48,148 nt of DNA from DATDGX01 sp036521875 (GCA_036521875.1 DATDGX010000076.1:1-48148), one strand, 5' to 3'; shown: positions 28,382 to 39,725, numbered from the stretch's first letter. Notes: generated by a model from the sequence alone, not told the origin. Translations and numbers: made by a program.

Positions 28382-30390
28382 AGGCGCTCCTCGACGCGCA
28401 AAATGTGCGCAGGCTCGACCGCCGGGTCGAGGCGCACGTAATTGTGCTCCGACCAGGTATAGCTCGCGCCGGTCAGCACATCGGTAACCCGGTAACTCTG
28501 GCCCGGAGCGACGCCAATTGCGTCAGGCGGCACCGTGACGGTGCAATGATTGGGATGCAACGGGTCCAGGTTTACCGCTACAAGTATCACGTTTCTGTTT
28601 CCCGGCGATGCTTTGCAGAAGAACAAAATCTGATCGTTGTCGGTAGTGAGAAAGCGCAGATTAAGGAACTCCTGCAGCGGGGGGTTCTCGCGCCGAATCG
28701 AGTTGACGCGCGCGATGAACTCCTTGATGTTGCCGGGGCTGTTCCAGTCGCGCACCTTGATTTCGTACTTCTCGGAATTCAGATACTCCTCGGTGCCCGG
28801 CACCGCCTGGTTCTCGCACAGCTCGAAGCCGCTGTAGATGCCGTACGCGGGTGACAGCGTCGCCGCCAGCACCAGGCGCATCTTGAACGCCGCGCGCCCT
28901 CCGCTCTGCAGCATCGGGCTTAGAATGTCGGGAGTGTTGGTAAAAAAGTTGGGCCGGAAATACTCCCCCATCGGAGTCTGGGTCAATTCGGTCAAATACT
29001 CAGTCAGCTCATACTTGCTATTGCGCCAGGTAAAGTAGGTATAAGACTGAGAGAAGCCGGCCTTTGCCAGTTCTTTCATCAGTTTCGGGCGGGTGAAGGC
29101 CTCCGCCAGAAAAATGACTTCCGGATGCGTGGATTGAACTTCATTGATTAGCCATTCCCAGAACGCGACCGGCTTGGTGTGCGGATTGTCGACGCGAAAG
29201 ATCGTGACCCCGCTATCGATCCAGAACCTCACTACCCGCAACAGCTCCTCGAACAGGCCGGGCCGATCCGAAGTGTCGAAGTCGATGGGAAATATATCCT
29301 GGTATTCCTTGGGCGGGTTCTCTGCGTACTTGATGGTGCCATCGGGCCGGTGGCTGAACCAGTCCGGATGTTCCATGACCCAGGGATGGTCGGGCGAACA
29401 TTGCACCGCGAAGTCGAGCGCGATCTCGATGCCGACACGGCTCGCCGCCGCGACGAAGTGAGTAAAGTCGTCGAACGTGCCGAGCGACGGCTCGACAGCG
29501 GTGTGGCCGCCGGCCTTGCTGCCGATCGCCCACGGGCTGCCGGGAGCGCCGGCGCCGCCGTTGAGCGCATTGCCTGCGCCCTTGCGATTGGTGTGGCCAA
29601 TCGGATGGATCGGCGGCAGGTAGACTACATCGAAACCGAGGTCGTGAATCTCCGGCAGCCGGCGTTCAGCGTCGCGGAACGTTGCGGGCTTGCCGGGCTC
29701 GCTTCCTTGCGAACGCACGAACATCTCGTACCAGGTGCTGAAGCGTGCTTTGCGCCGATCCGCGACCAGCTCCAGGAGAGGCTCAAAGCGGGTAACGCCG
29801 GAACGATCGCTGCTGCGCTCGGCTGCCGCGCTCAGCTCAGGACGCGCGAGGACTGCCAGCGCGGCGGCCCCATCCGCGGACGTCCGCGGTGCTAGTTTGC
29901 GCAACCGATCGATCGAGGTTTGCAACAACTCGCGATCGGTGTCGCGAGTCGAGCGCGCGATGCTCTCCAGGATCGCGATGCCTTCCAACAAATCGGAAGC
30001 GAGCTCGCGTCCCGCATCCGCCTTCTTAGTGAAATCGGCGAGCCACGAGGCGAACACGTCGGTCCACGCTTCGACAGTATAGATGTAGCGGGCATTGTCG
30101 GCTGGCACGAACTCGCCGCGCCATCGATCGTTGTCGACCGCCACCATCGGCGCTTCCGCGAATGCCTCGTCCTGCTTGCGGCGCCATTTGACGGCCGCGC
30201 GCAGCACTTGATGGCCGTCGCGGAAAATGTCGGCTTCCACAATGCACGGCTCGCCGGCGATTCGCTTGGCCGGATAACGCCCGCAATCGACGCACGGGGT
30301 GACGTCTTCGATGACGATATGGCCAGCACGCCGATCAGACGCGGCAGGCGATAGGCGGTTCTGTAGCTGATGATACGAAGAAGACGACAT
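28378..30390 (-). CDS. glgE: Alpha-1,4-glucan:maltose-1-phosphate maltosyltransferase
   Basis: 670 residues from ATG 30390. A TTG at 30450 would extend it, but would lie inside a long inverted repeat, so the ATG is preferred although its ribosome site is weak. GH13_3 features: an N-terminal beta domain (ADIFRDGHQVLRAAVKWR), a barrel with EMFVRSQG, IHPIGHTNRKG, nucleophile Asp401 (IFRVDNPHTKP) and Glu430 (FLAEAFTRP), and a C-terminal domain with LVAVNLDPLHP. The enzyme extends alpha-1,4-glucan by maltosyl units. As first gene, with treS-mak (overlap) and glgB behind it, it forms a complete GlgE pathway operon. No glgC or glgA is in view. Confidence 0.96.
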   Translation of the reverse strand: MSSSSYHQLQNRLSPAASDRRAGHIVIEDVTPCVDCGRYPAKRIAGEPCIVEADIFRDGHQVLRAAVKWRRKQDEAFAEAPMVAVDNDRWRGEFVPADNARYIYTVEAWTDVFASWLADFTKKADAGRELASDLLEGIAILESIARSTRDTDRELLQTSIDRLRKLAPRTSADGAAALAVLARPELSAAAERSSDRSGVTRFEPLLELVADRRKARFSTWYEMFVRSQGSEPGKPATFRDAERRLPEIHDLGFDVVYLPPIHPIGHTNRKGAGNALNGGAGAPGSPWAIGSKAGGHTAVEPSLGTFDDFTHFVAAASRVGIEIALDFAVQCSPDHPWVMEHPDWFSHRPDGTIKYAENPPKEYQDIFPIDFDTSDRPGLFEELLRVVRFWIDSGVTIFRVDNPHTKPVAFWEWLINEVQSTHPEVIFLAEAFTRPKLMKELAKAGFSQSYTYFTWRNSKYELTEYLTELTQTPMGEYFRPNFFTNTPDILSPMLQSGGRAAFKMRLVLAATLSPAYGIYSGFELCENQAVPGTEEYLNSEKYEIKVRDWNSPGNIKEFIARVNSIRRENPPLQEFLNLRFLTTDNDQILFFCKASPGNRNVILVAVNLDPLHPNHCTVTVPPDAIGVAPGQSYRVTDVLTGASYTWSEHNYVRLDPAVEPAHILRVEERL

Positions 30391-30409
30391 CCAGCCCGAT
30401 GCAGCGAAG

Positions 30410-30468
30410 CAAATTTGGAATTCGGCGGCGACTGGGATTCCAGTTCCCAATCGCCGCTTCCAAAATTG
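30410..30468. repeat. Long imperfect inverted repeat before glgE
   Basis: The outer arms 30410-30420 and 30458-30468 pair over 11 positions with one A/A mismatch. The inner arms 30425-30437 and 30445-30457 pair over 13 positions with one C/A mismatch. Four unpaired bases (TTCG, 30421-30424) separate the stems on one side, and seven bases form the loop. It is 20 bases upstream of the glgE ATG, in the untranslated leader. There is no run of U on the glgE strand after it, so it does not look like a terminator. Confidence 0.85.
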
Positions 30469-30534
30469 TAGCCCGGTATTGAGTCAGATGCGAACCGTCG
30501 TCTTTCGGCGATGGCTGCCGCGCCGCCGCGCGCT

Positions 30535-30834
30535 TCAGTTTTCCGGCGGAGACAGCTCGAACTCGATGCCGCCGATTCGCTTCGCTACCTGATTGTAGAT
30601 CCAGCCCATCACCGCCGAGCCGACGAACGCGACGACTCCGTAAAGTATCGGCGCCAACACCAGCAAGAGTAGCGGAGGATGCATCCGTATGTTCGGTCCG
30701 CCAGTCCTCACGCGAAATCCGACTACCAGAATAATAAGCGCAAAGAGCAACCCGAAGACGAAATACAACACGCCAAACACTTTCGCGGTTTGCAGGATGC
30801 TGATCGACCTTATCTGCTGCATCATTGGAATCAC
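30535..30834 (-). CDS. Small two-helix membrane protein (DUF3566-like)
   Basis: 99 residues. One hydrophobic helix (VFGVLYFVFGLLFALIILVV, about 19-38), a short polar loop (RTGGPNIRMHP), a second helix (LLLLVLAPILYGVVAFVGSA) and a conserved-looking end, YNQVAKRIGGIEFEL. That end and the two-helix size resemble DUF3566-type transmembrane proteins of unknown function. It is followed, 145 bases on, by glgE on the same strand, and is preceded 19 bases upstream by the MetE-like gene, so it may belong with the latter. The ribosome site (AGGGAGGGTGATTCCA) is strong. Confidence 0.7.
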   Translation of the reverse strand: MIPMMQQIRSISILQTAKVFGVLYFVFGLLFALIILVVGFRVRTGGPNIRMHPPLLLLVLAPILYGVVAFVGSAVMGWIYNQVAKRIGGIEFELSPPEN

Positions 30835-30853
30835 CCTCCCTTGGCGAATGCGC

Positions 30854-31993
30854 TCAGCCCCAGACTTCGTTTGCGACTTCGACCGCCAGTCGCAGCTTTG
30901 CGCGCTGATCTTCGGCGCTGATGCGGTTGCCGGGCGCGGTGCTCGCGAAGCCGCATTGCGGACTTATCGAGAGATGATCGAGGTCGATAAATCTCGACGC
31001 CTCGTCGATCCGGCGCTTGAGCGAGTCTTTCGATTCGAGCTCCGGGAACTTGCTCGAGATGAGCCCAAGCACGACGGTCTTGTTTTTCGGCACCAGGCGC
31101 AGCGGCGCAAAGCTGCCCGCGCGCGGCGTATCGAATTCCAGGAAGTATGAGTCGGCGCGGATCCGGTTGAACAACGTGTCGGCGATGAGATCGTAACCGC
31201 CCTCGGCGCTCCAATGGCTCTGGTTGTTGCCGCGGCAGAGATGCATCGCAAGGTGTAGACTCGCGGGGCGTCCTGCAATCGCGCGGTTGATCATTTCCGG
31301 ATATGTCTCCAGCAGCAGCGCGCGCCCGTCGTCGCCGCGCTTGCGCATCTGCTCCGTACTTCGCGGGTCGCTGAGCGAGGCGAGCGTGGTCTCGTCGATT
31401 TGCACATAGCGGCATCCGGCCTCCGCCAGCGCGCGCAACTCCTGGTGAAAGGCGTCGACGATGTCTTCCCAGAACAGGTCGAGGTCCGGGTAGGCGTCGG
31501 TGCTGATATTTTTGCGGCCGGCGCGGAAGTGAATGATGGTTGGCGAGGGGATGGTGAGCTTGGGCGTGCGCGCGGTGGCGCTGCGGAGGAAGTTGAAGTC
31601 GGCGACGTGAATCGGACCATGCCAGCGCATGCGGCCGTGAACGCGTGGCACTATCAGCGGAAGCTTGTGACCCTCGCGGTCGATGAAAAAATTGTTCTCG
31701 TCGATCGACGAGGGCTCGTATGCGACCGTGACGCCGCCGAGTCCGCGGCAGTAGAAATCGGTGTAAAAGACCTCGCGCCGGTATTCGCCGTCGGTGATCG
31801 ACTGGAGCCCGGCTTCTTCCTGCATCGCTACGCCAGCGCGTATCGCGGCGTCCTCGAGCGCGCGCAATTCCACCGCGGAAATTTTCCCCGCGCTGTGATC
31901 CTCGCGCGCTTTGAGCAGCGCGGGCGGCCGCAGCAGGCTGCCGACGTGGTCGGCGCGAAACGGCGGATTGTGGGGCGCAGCGCTTGCCGTCAT
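30854..31993 (-). CDS. MetE-like (cobalamin-independent methionine synthase family) protein
   Basis: 379 residues, that is only the C-terminal catalytic-type barrel of MetE, as in YxjG/YxjH. RADHVGSLLRP near the N-terminus is family-typical, and the zinc site is complete: His251 and Cys253 (MHLCRG), Glu286 (LEFDTP) and Cys347 (SPQCGF). Members of this group transfer methyl groups to thiols; the donor for the short forms is often unknown, and the N-terminal domain of full MetE is absent. Homocysteine is a likely acceptor but not proven. It probably precedes the small membrane-protein gene in one transcript. Confidence 0.85.
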   Translation of the reverse strand: MTASAAPHNPPFRADHVGSLLRPPALLKAREDHSAGKISAVELRALEDAAIRAGVAMQEEAGLQSITDGEYRREVFYTDFYCRGLGGVTVAYEPSSIDENNFFIDREGHKLPLIVPRVHGRMRWHGPIHVADFNFLRSATARTPKLTIPSPTIIHFRAGRKNISTDAYPDLDLFWEDIVDAFHQELRALAEAGCRYVQIDETTLASLSDPRSTEQMRKRGDDGRALLLETYPEMINRAIAGRPASLHLAMHLCRGNNQSHWSAEGGYDLIADTLFNRIRADSYFLEFDTPRAGSFAPLRLVPKNKTVVLGLISSKFPELESKDSLKRRIDEASRFIDLDHLSISPQCGFASTAPGNRISAEDQRAKLRLAVEVANEVWG

Positions 31994-32028
31994 CTCAATT
32001 CGATGCTCGCCACATACCTATCGGTTCC

Positions 32029-33294
32029 CTATCGAGTCTCCCGGCGCAGATGCGTTTCCAGGAACTCGTGCAGTCGGCGCCACGAGTCGAGGTTCGCGAC
32101 GTGATTCGCCTCGGGCGTGCCTCCGAGCGCCATCATCGAGCGGACCACCGGATGGAAGATTGCGCTGATAACCGGAGTGTAGGGGAACTGGATGAAATGT
32201 CCGGCGCCGGCGTAGCTGACGTGGTCGTGCGGATGCGGGAAGTTCAGGCGTATCAGGCGCTGCATCGCGATATCGGCCAGGTTCAGCGACGGCCACATCT
32301 GATCGTCGGTGCCAGAGAACATCAGCACCGGTCCGTTGATTTTTTCGACCGCGATCGCCGCGCGCTCAGCGCTCTCGCGGTTCTTCATCGATTCGAGGAA
32401 CCATGGCGTGAGCGCCGTCGGCGGCTTGGTCCACGCCTCGATGTCCGGCGGCGCGGGCTCGATAAACGAGATACCCTTGCCGCCGAGCGTCCACGCCGGT
32501 CGCGGCGCCTCGTTCGGCGGTCCGAGGCCCGGCCAGACAACACCGCTTGGCACGTAAGCGATCACGGCAGTGACATCGCGGAAGTTCACGCCGAGCAGCA
32601 GCGCGAGCTCGCCGCCGCGCGAAGAGCCAATCACCGCGAGCTGGCCGGGGCGCACGGCAGGATTGCGGCGCATCCAAGCGATCGCGGTGGCGAAATATTC
32701 GAGCGGAATCTCGAGCAGGTCTTTCGGCACCCCTTCCATCGCGAAGTATGCGAGCGACATCACCGCGTATCCGCGGCTCGCGAGCAGAGCGGGATGAGCC
32801 TCGGCGAGGCCGCCGCCAGACCCGCCGAAGAAAACAATTCCCGGCCGCGCGCCATCGCGATGGCCGAAAAATCTCGCGACCAGACCGTCGTCGCGAACCA
32901 CTTCACGGGTCACACCCGGCGCGAGGAAGCGGCGCGTGAGTTCCGCCTTGGCGGTGGTAGTGCCGTTGACTTCGGCCTCGAGTGTCACGGTGACGGGGTC
33001 GGGCATGGCTTTGTGGAACGCGCCGCGCTCGACGACCGCGCGATCGAGCTCCATCGACCACAACAGTCCCATCGCGTCGCCCGTCTGGTAGCTTCCAGAC
33101 TTGGGCGCCTGGCGCGCGAGGTCGACGGCGCCGCTCGAGTCGGTGACGAACGCGGCGCGCGACTCCCATCGATGCTTCAGATCGTCGAGCGCGTGTGCGC
33201 GCAGCGTGACTTCGCAGCCGGGCGGAAAACCCGCGAGCCGGATAGCGATCGGCTCGTCGTACATCGCGTCGGCGGGCGACGCATCGATTCGCAT
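32029..33294 (-). CDS. Acyl-CoA thioesterase/BAAT-type alpha/beta hydrolase
   Basis: 421 residues from the ATG at 33294, selected because MRIDASPADAMYDEPIAIRL aligns with the start of the BAAT N-terminal beta domain; an in-frame extension of 67 codons upstream is low in protein character. The C-terminal alpha/beta hydrolase has the nucleophile in GSSRG (Ser225), an acid in SGTDDQMWP and a His in GAGHFIQF. The family hydrolyses or aminates acyl-CoA (bile acid or fatty acyl), with Ser or Cys as nucleophile; Ser suggests hydrolysis. No ribosome site is obvious. It is transcribed away from the rimP operon, with about 350 bases between the two starts. Confidence 0.85.
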   Translation of the reverse strand: MRIDASPADAMYDEPIAIRLAGFPPGCEVTLRAHALDDLKHRWESRAAFVTDSSGAVDLARQAPKSGSYQTGDAMGLLWSMELDRAVVERGAFHKAMPDPVTVTLEAEVNGTTTAKAELTRRFLAPGVTREVVRDDGLVARFFGHRDGARPGIVFFGGSGGGLAEAHPALLASRGYAVMSLAYFAMEGVPKDLLEIPLEYFATAIAWMRRNPAVRPGQLAVIGSSRGGELALLLGVNFRDVTAVIAYVPSGVVWPGLGPPNEAPRPAWTLGGKGISFIEPAPPDIEAWTKPPTALTPWFLESMKNRESAERAAIAVEKINGPVLMFSGTDDQMWPSLNLADIAMQRLIRLNFPHPHDHVSYAGAGHFIQFPYTPVISAIFHPVVRSMMALGGTPEANHVANLDSWRRLHEFLETHLRRETR

Positions 33295-33502
33295 GCCTCG
33301 CGCATACCATATCAGCATCGGCGCGCAAAACCGCGACGGCCCGAGTAGATCGCCGCGGGGCTGAGCCGCATCCTGTGTCTCGCGAATATCTATTTGCGGC
33401 CATACCTGGCAGCGACCTGCCGATGGTCTTCTGATACCTGCGCCGCGATAGTCGAACCTACGCCCGCCGCATTTACGCGAAATCGGGCGCCACATGGCTG
33501 CC

Positions 33503-33530
33503 TTGCTGGCGGGTCTTTTCCGGTGATATT
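33503..33530 (+). promoter_or_regulatory. Possible sigma-70-type promoter of the rimP operon
   Basis: TTGCTG (33503-33508) and GATATT (33525-33530) are separated by 16 bases. A start of transcription near 33537 would put the hairpin at 33543 at the very 5' end of the messenger. The match is moderate; it is judged by position and has no experimental support. Confidence 0.35.
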
Positions 33531-33542
33531 CTTTGCTTGGTC

Positions 33543-33566
33543 AAGTGGGCTCGTGCCCACTTTTTT
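33543..33566 (+). terminator. Hairpin with T-run in the rimP leader (attenuator-like)
   Basis: AAGTGGGC and GCCCACTT pair over eight bases around the loop TCGT, and T residues continue to 33566: a textbook intrinsic terminator. It lies 75 bases upstream of rimP and right after the likely promoter, and a similar hairpin (the rimP leader) is known before rimP in many bacteria. It probably lets part of the transcripts stop early and so sets the level of the nusA-infB operon. It could alternatively end a small transcript from upstream. Confidence 0.8.
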
Positions 33567-33641
33567 GTTGGTGTCGGAAGGCTTCTATCTAAATAATAGC
33601 CGCGCGAAAAGGTGCGGAGCGGGCGGAGACGAGCGGTGCCG

Positions 33642-34133
33642 ATGATGGTACTAGCGCTGCATCCGGTCGCCGAGAAGGTGCGAGAGTTGCTCGAGCCTCA
33701 CGTCGAGCGCCAGGGCTATGAACTGGTGTCCGTGGAGTATCGTAAGGGAACCAGGAACTCGATGCTGCGGCTGTTGGTGGACAAGCCGGAACGTGGCATC
33801 GCGCTCAGCGACCTTGAGCGGCTGAGCCCCGTGCTGGGCGATCTGCTCGACGTGTACGACCCTATCGAGGGCCGCTACATGTTGGAGGTCGCGTCGCCGG
33901 GGATCAATCGTCCCCTGAGCAAGCTCGCGCATTTCGAGGCGTGCCGCGGCCAGCGGGTCAGAGTGCGGACTCATCATGCGCACGATGGGCAGAAGTCGTT
34001 CGCGGGCGTGTTGGTCTCGGTGAGCGCGACCGGGATCGAGCTCGACGACGTGGCGAGCCATCGGCGCGTCGCCATCGGGTTCGACGATATGGAGCGTGCG
34101 AACTATGAACATGATTTCGGTGACGGGCATTAA
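33642..34133 (+). CDS. rimP: Ribosome maturation factor RimP
   Basis: 163 residues from ATG 33642 (33645 is also ATG). The N-terminal alpha/beta domain has LEPHVERQGYELVSVEYRK and LRLLVDKP; the block LEVASPGINRPLSK is the RimP signature; the C-terminal SH3-like domain follows (FAGVLVSVSATGIELDD). RimP is needed for maturation of the 30S subunit and binds S12 assembly intermediates. It is the first gene of the rimP-nusA-ylxR-infB-ylxP-rbfA block. The GGAG upstream is about 13 bases away, rather far, so initiation may be modest. Confidence 0.95.
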   Translation: MMVLALHPVAEKVRELLEPHVERQGYELVSVEYRKGTRNSMLRLLVDKPERGIALSDLERLSPVLGDLLDVYDPIEGRYMLEVASPGINRPLSKLAHFEACRGQRVRVRTHHAHDGQKSFAGVLVSVSATGIELDDVASHRRVAIGFDDMERANYEHDFGDGH

Positions 34134-34177
34134 GCAATCGGATTGATAGGGAATTGAAGGAGTCGAATAAAATATTT

Positions 34178-34300
34178 ATGACGGTTCGGGTCCGCGTCGT
34201 CCGCGCGACAGAGATAGTTGGCGTGGAGGCGGGACCGGTGATTGTCATGGGACGCGCGGCCGACGCCGCGCCCGGGGAGGCGCTATGCAGGTCGATCTGA
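34178..34300 (+). CDS. Possible 40-residue upstream reading frame overlapping nusA
   Basis: An ATG at 34178 with GAAGGAG about 14 bases upstream opens 40 codons (MTVRVRVVRATEIVGVEAGP...) and ends in a TGA at 34298-34300, 13 bases inside nusA in another frame. Overlap of the stop with the nusA start would allow translational coupling. No family is recognised and the spacing of the ribosome site is long, so it may be chance. Confidence 0.3.
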   Translation: MTVRVRVVRATEIVGVEAGPVIVMGRAADAAPGEALCRSI

Positions 34301-35712
34301 ACCGGGTCATCGAACAGGTCTCCAAGGAAAAGGGCATCGACAAAACGATCGTGATCAACGCGGTCGAAGAGATGATGCATTCGGCGGCGCGGCGCACCTT
34401 CGGCCCCGACCGCAATATTGAGTCGCGCTACAACAATGAGCTGGGCGAGATCGAGCTGTTCGAAATCAAGACCGTAGTCGAGAACGTCGCCAATCCGCTT
34501 TCCGAAGCGAAGGTCGATGAGGCGCGCGCCAAGTACGACCCCGAGGCCGAGGTCGGCGACGAGATCCTCATCAAGCTCGACACCGCGACGATGGGACGCA
34601 TCGCCGCGCAAGCCGCCAAGCAGAACCTGATTCAGCACATCCGCGATGCGGAGAGAAAGCAGATCTTCAACGAGTTCAAGGACCGCAAGAACGAGGTCGT
34701 CTCCGGCATCGTGCAGCGCTTCGAGCGCAAGAACATGATCGTGAATCTCGGACGCACCGAGGCGATCCTGCCGGAGAAGGAACAAATCCCGCACGAGCGC
34801 TACCGCCAGGGCGATCGTATCCGCGCGCTCATCATCGACGTCGACCTGAGCGAGAAGGGGCTCTCCATCGTGCTCTCGCGCACCGCCAACGAATTCCTGA
34901 TGAAGCTGTTCGAGCAGGAGGTGCCGGAAATTTACGAGGGCATCGTCGAGATTCGCCAGTCGGCGCGCGAGCCGGGCGGACGCGCCAAGGTCGCCGTCTA
35001 CTCCAAGGACAGCGACGTCGACCCGGTCGGCGCATGCGTCGGGATGAAGGGCACGCGCGTGCAATCGGTGGTGCAGGAATTGCGCGGCGAGAAAATCGAC
35101 ATTGTGCCGTGGACCGACGATCAGGCCGAGCTGGTGTGCCGCGCGCTCGCTCCGGCCAAGGTTTCCAAGGTCATCATCGACGAGGAAGAGCACGCGATGG
35201 AAGTGATCGTGCCCGACGATCAGCTCTCGCTCGCGATCGGAAAGCGCGGCCAGAACGTCAGGCTCGCGCATCGGCTCACCGGCTGGAAGCTCGACGTGCG
35301 CAGCGAAGCGGAAGCCGAGGAAGAGGCCCGCGCCGCGCGCGCCTCGCTCAACGCGATCCCGGGAATCGGCGACATCAACGCCGAGTTGCTCTACCAGTGG
35401 GGCTACCGCTCCTCGGAGCAGCTCTCGGAGGCCGATCCTGACAATTTCGAGGTGGAAGGAATCAGCGCCGATCGCGCGCGTCAAATAGTCAGCGCGGCGC
35501 GCGATCACGTCGCGAACAAGAAACGCATCGAGGAGGCGAAGGCTGCCGCCGAAGCTGAAGCTGCGGCGGCTGCGGCTGCCGCGGCCGCAGTGGCTGCGAG
35601 CGCCGAGGCGCTGGCAACGGGGACCGAAGCCGCCGGCGACGGCGGGTCCGAAGCTCCGGCAGCCAAGGCCCCCGACGATTCGGCGGCGAGCGATGCGGAA
35701 GGGAAATCATAA
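34285..35712 (+). CDS. nusA: Transcription termination/antitermination factor NusA
   Basis: 475 residues from an ATG with GGGGAGG five bases upstream. Order: the N-terminal RNA polymerase-binding domain (1-125), an S1 domain (SGIVQRFERKNMIVNLGR), KH1 (GMKGTRVQSVVQELRG), KH2 (IGKRGQNVRLAHRLTG) and one helix-hairpin-helix repeat (IPGIGDINAELLYQWGY), followed by an Ala-rich tail of about 50 residues. Members from several lineages lack the two acidic C-terminal repeats of E. coli; here one HhH unit is present and then the low-complexity tail. NusA controls pausing, termination and rRNA antitermination. The stop is 20 bases inside ylxR. Confidence 0.97.
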   Translation: MQVDLNRVIEQVSKEKGIDKTIVINAVEEMMHSAARRTFGPDRNIESRYNNELGEIELFEIKTVVENVANPLSEAKVDEARAKYDPEAEVGDEILIKLDTATMGRIAAQAAKQNLIQHIRDAERKQIFNEFKDRKNEVVSGIVQRFERKNMIVNLGRTEAILPEKEQIPHERYRQGDRIRALIIDVDLSEKGLSIVLSRTANEFLMKLFEQEVPEIYEGIVEIRQSAREPGGRAKVAVYSKDSDVDPVGACVGMKGTRVQSVVQELRGEKIDIVPWTDDQAELVCRALAPAKVSKVIIDEEEHAMEVIVPDDQLSLAIGKRGQNVRLAHRLTGWKLDVRSEAEAEEEARAARASLNAIPGIGDINAELLYQWGYRSSEQLSEADPDNFEVEGISADRARQIVSAARDHVANKKRIEEAKAAAEAEAAAAAAAAAAVAASAEALATGTEAAGDGGSEAPAAKAPDDSAASDAEGKS

Positions 35713-36004
35713 GCCGGCGCGGAATCGCGAGCCCGTGCGGACTTGCATCGGATGCATGAATCAGGACGTCAACAGCGCGATGGTCCGAATTGCGGCGCGC
35801 GACGGAACGGTAGTCGCCGACTTCACGCGCCGGGTCGCGGGGCGCGGCGCTTATCTCCATCCGCAGGGCGAATGTATCGAACGATTTGTGAACGCAAAGT
35901 TACGCGAATTCCGCTCGCTGCGAAGGAAGATCGATCGTCCTGAGCGGCTCAAAATCGCCGACGCGATAAGGTCGCATCTGGCGAGAGAAGCGATACTCGA
36001 ATAA
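35693..36004 (+). CDS. ylxR: YlxR family RNA/nucleoid-binding protein
   Basis: 103 residues. PVRTCIGCMNQ near position 15 and the GRGAYLHP block are the DUF448/YlxR signature, with a basic C-terminal helix. The gene overlaps nusA by 20 bases and ends 10 bases before infB, the usual position. YlxR proteins bind RNA or nucleic acid and have been linked to RNase P and to nucleoid regulation in other bacteria; the role here is inferred from position and motif. The first residues MRKGNHKPARN are basic. The nusA tail reads GGAAGGGAAATC at the overlap, so translation is probably coupled. Confidence 0.92.
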   Translation: MRKGNHKPARNREPVRTCIGCMNQDVNSAMVRIAARDGTVVADFTRRVAGRGAYLHPQGECIERFVNAKLREFRSLRRKIDRPERLKIADAIRSHLAREAILE

Positions 36005-36014
36005 TATAACTGGG

Positions 36015-38918
<2,904 letters not shown>

Positions 38919-38993
38919 CCGCCCGTGAGTTCGGTTTCGATGCGCGATCGCGGGGCGGCGCGCGTTCGGATCGTAGAGAGGGGGCGAGCACAC

Positions 38994-39281
38994 ATGGTAG
39001 TCGGCGTCCTGCGGCTCACGCTCTTCCTGCCGGAGAACCATTCGCTCAAGGGTAAACGGCAAGTGCTGCGCGCGATCAAGGATCGCGTGCGCAACAAGTT
39101 CAACGTTTCGATCGCCGAGTCAGACGGCCACGACATGTGGCAGCGCGCCGAGCTCGGCATCTGCCAGGTCGGCAGCGACCGCGCGTTCGTCGACTCCGCG
39201 CTGCGTCAAGTCGTGAACTTTATCGACTCGCTTGGGCTGGTACCGCTCGGCGAAGAGCAGTTGGAGATCATCAACTACTGA
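38994..39281 (+). CDS. ylxP: YlxP/DUF503 family protein
   Basis: 95 residues from ATG 38994 (GAGAGGGGG about nine bases upstream); an in-frame ATG at 38940 is less likely because the alignable domain begins MVVGVLRLTLFLPENHSLKGKR-like. The signature HSLKGKRQVLRAIKDRVRNKFN is typical of DUF503, which commonly sits between infB and rbfA. Function is not firmly known; an RNA- or ribosome-related role is inferred from location. The next gene starts 23 bases downstream. Confidence 0.9.
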   Translation: MVVGVLRLTLFLPENHSLKGKRQVLRAIKDRVRNKFNVSIAESDGHDMWQRAELGICQVGSDRAFVDSALRQVVNFIDSLGLVPLGEEQLEIINY

Positions 39282-39303
39282 CCGAAGTGCGCCGGAGAAC
39301 CAG

Positions 39304-39651
39304 GTGAGTGAAGCACGAAGACCCGAGCGCGTCGCGGAACTGGTGCTGCGAGAGCTCAGCGTGATGCTGCTGCGCGACCTGAAAGATCCGCGCCTTCAGG
39401 GCGTGACGCTGACCTCGGTGAAGATGGCCGACGATCTGCGCCACGGCCGAGTCTTCTTTTCTCATCTGGAAGGCGCCGCACGCGCGCCGGTAGTTGTCGC
39501 CGGCTTCAAGAGCGCCAGCGGTTTCATCCGGCGCGAGATCGGCCGCTCGCTGGGTCTCCGCTTCGCCCCCGAGCTGGAATTCAAATACGATCCCGGTCTC
39601 GAACACGCCTCTCGTATCGATTCTCTGCTCCGCGACGTCCGCCCGAAATAG
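39304..39651 (+). CDS. rbfA: Ribosome-binding factor A
   Basis: 115 residues from a GTG at 39304 preceded by CCGGAG at suitable distance; family alignment begins at EARRPERVAELVLREL. RbfA KH-type features: DLKDPRLQGVTLTSVKMADDL, then the region ASGFIRREIGRSLGLRFAPELEFKYD ending in the SLL helix. RbfA helps mature the 16S rRNA 5' end and 30S subunit, working with RimP, whose gene opens this operon. It converges on an NDH-2 gene with 75 bases between stops; a weak AGTGA/TCACT hairpin lies there. Confidence 0.95.
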   Translation: MSEARRPERVAELVLRELSVMLLRDLKDPRLQGVTLTSVKMADDLRHGRVFFSHLEGAARAPVVVAGFKSASGFIRREIGRSLGLRFAPELEFKYDPGLEHASRIDSLLRDVRPK

Positions 39652-39725
39652 CACTCGACCCTGGCGCTGTTCTCCATCCAAGCTGCGTTCTGATTTCTGA
39701 ATCTCGTCCAGTGAGTCCGTCACTG

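Noticed and set aside
33958..35508. 516-codon open frame opposite nusA
   Set aside because: It is antisense to the S1 and KH domains of NusA and biased in composition.
39709..39725. AGTGA/TCACT hairpin between rbfA and ndh as a terminator
   Set aside because: The stem is short and has no T-run; it is mentioned only as a weak possibility.
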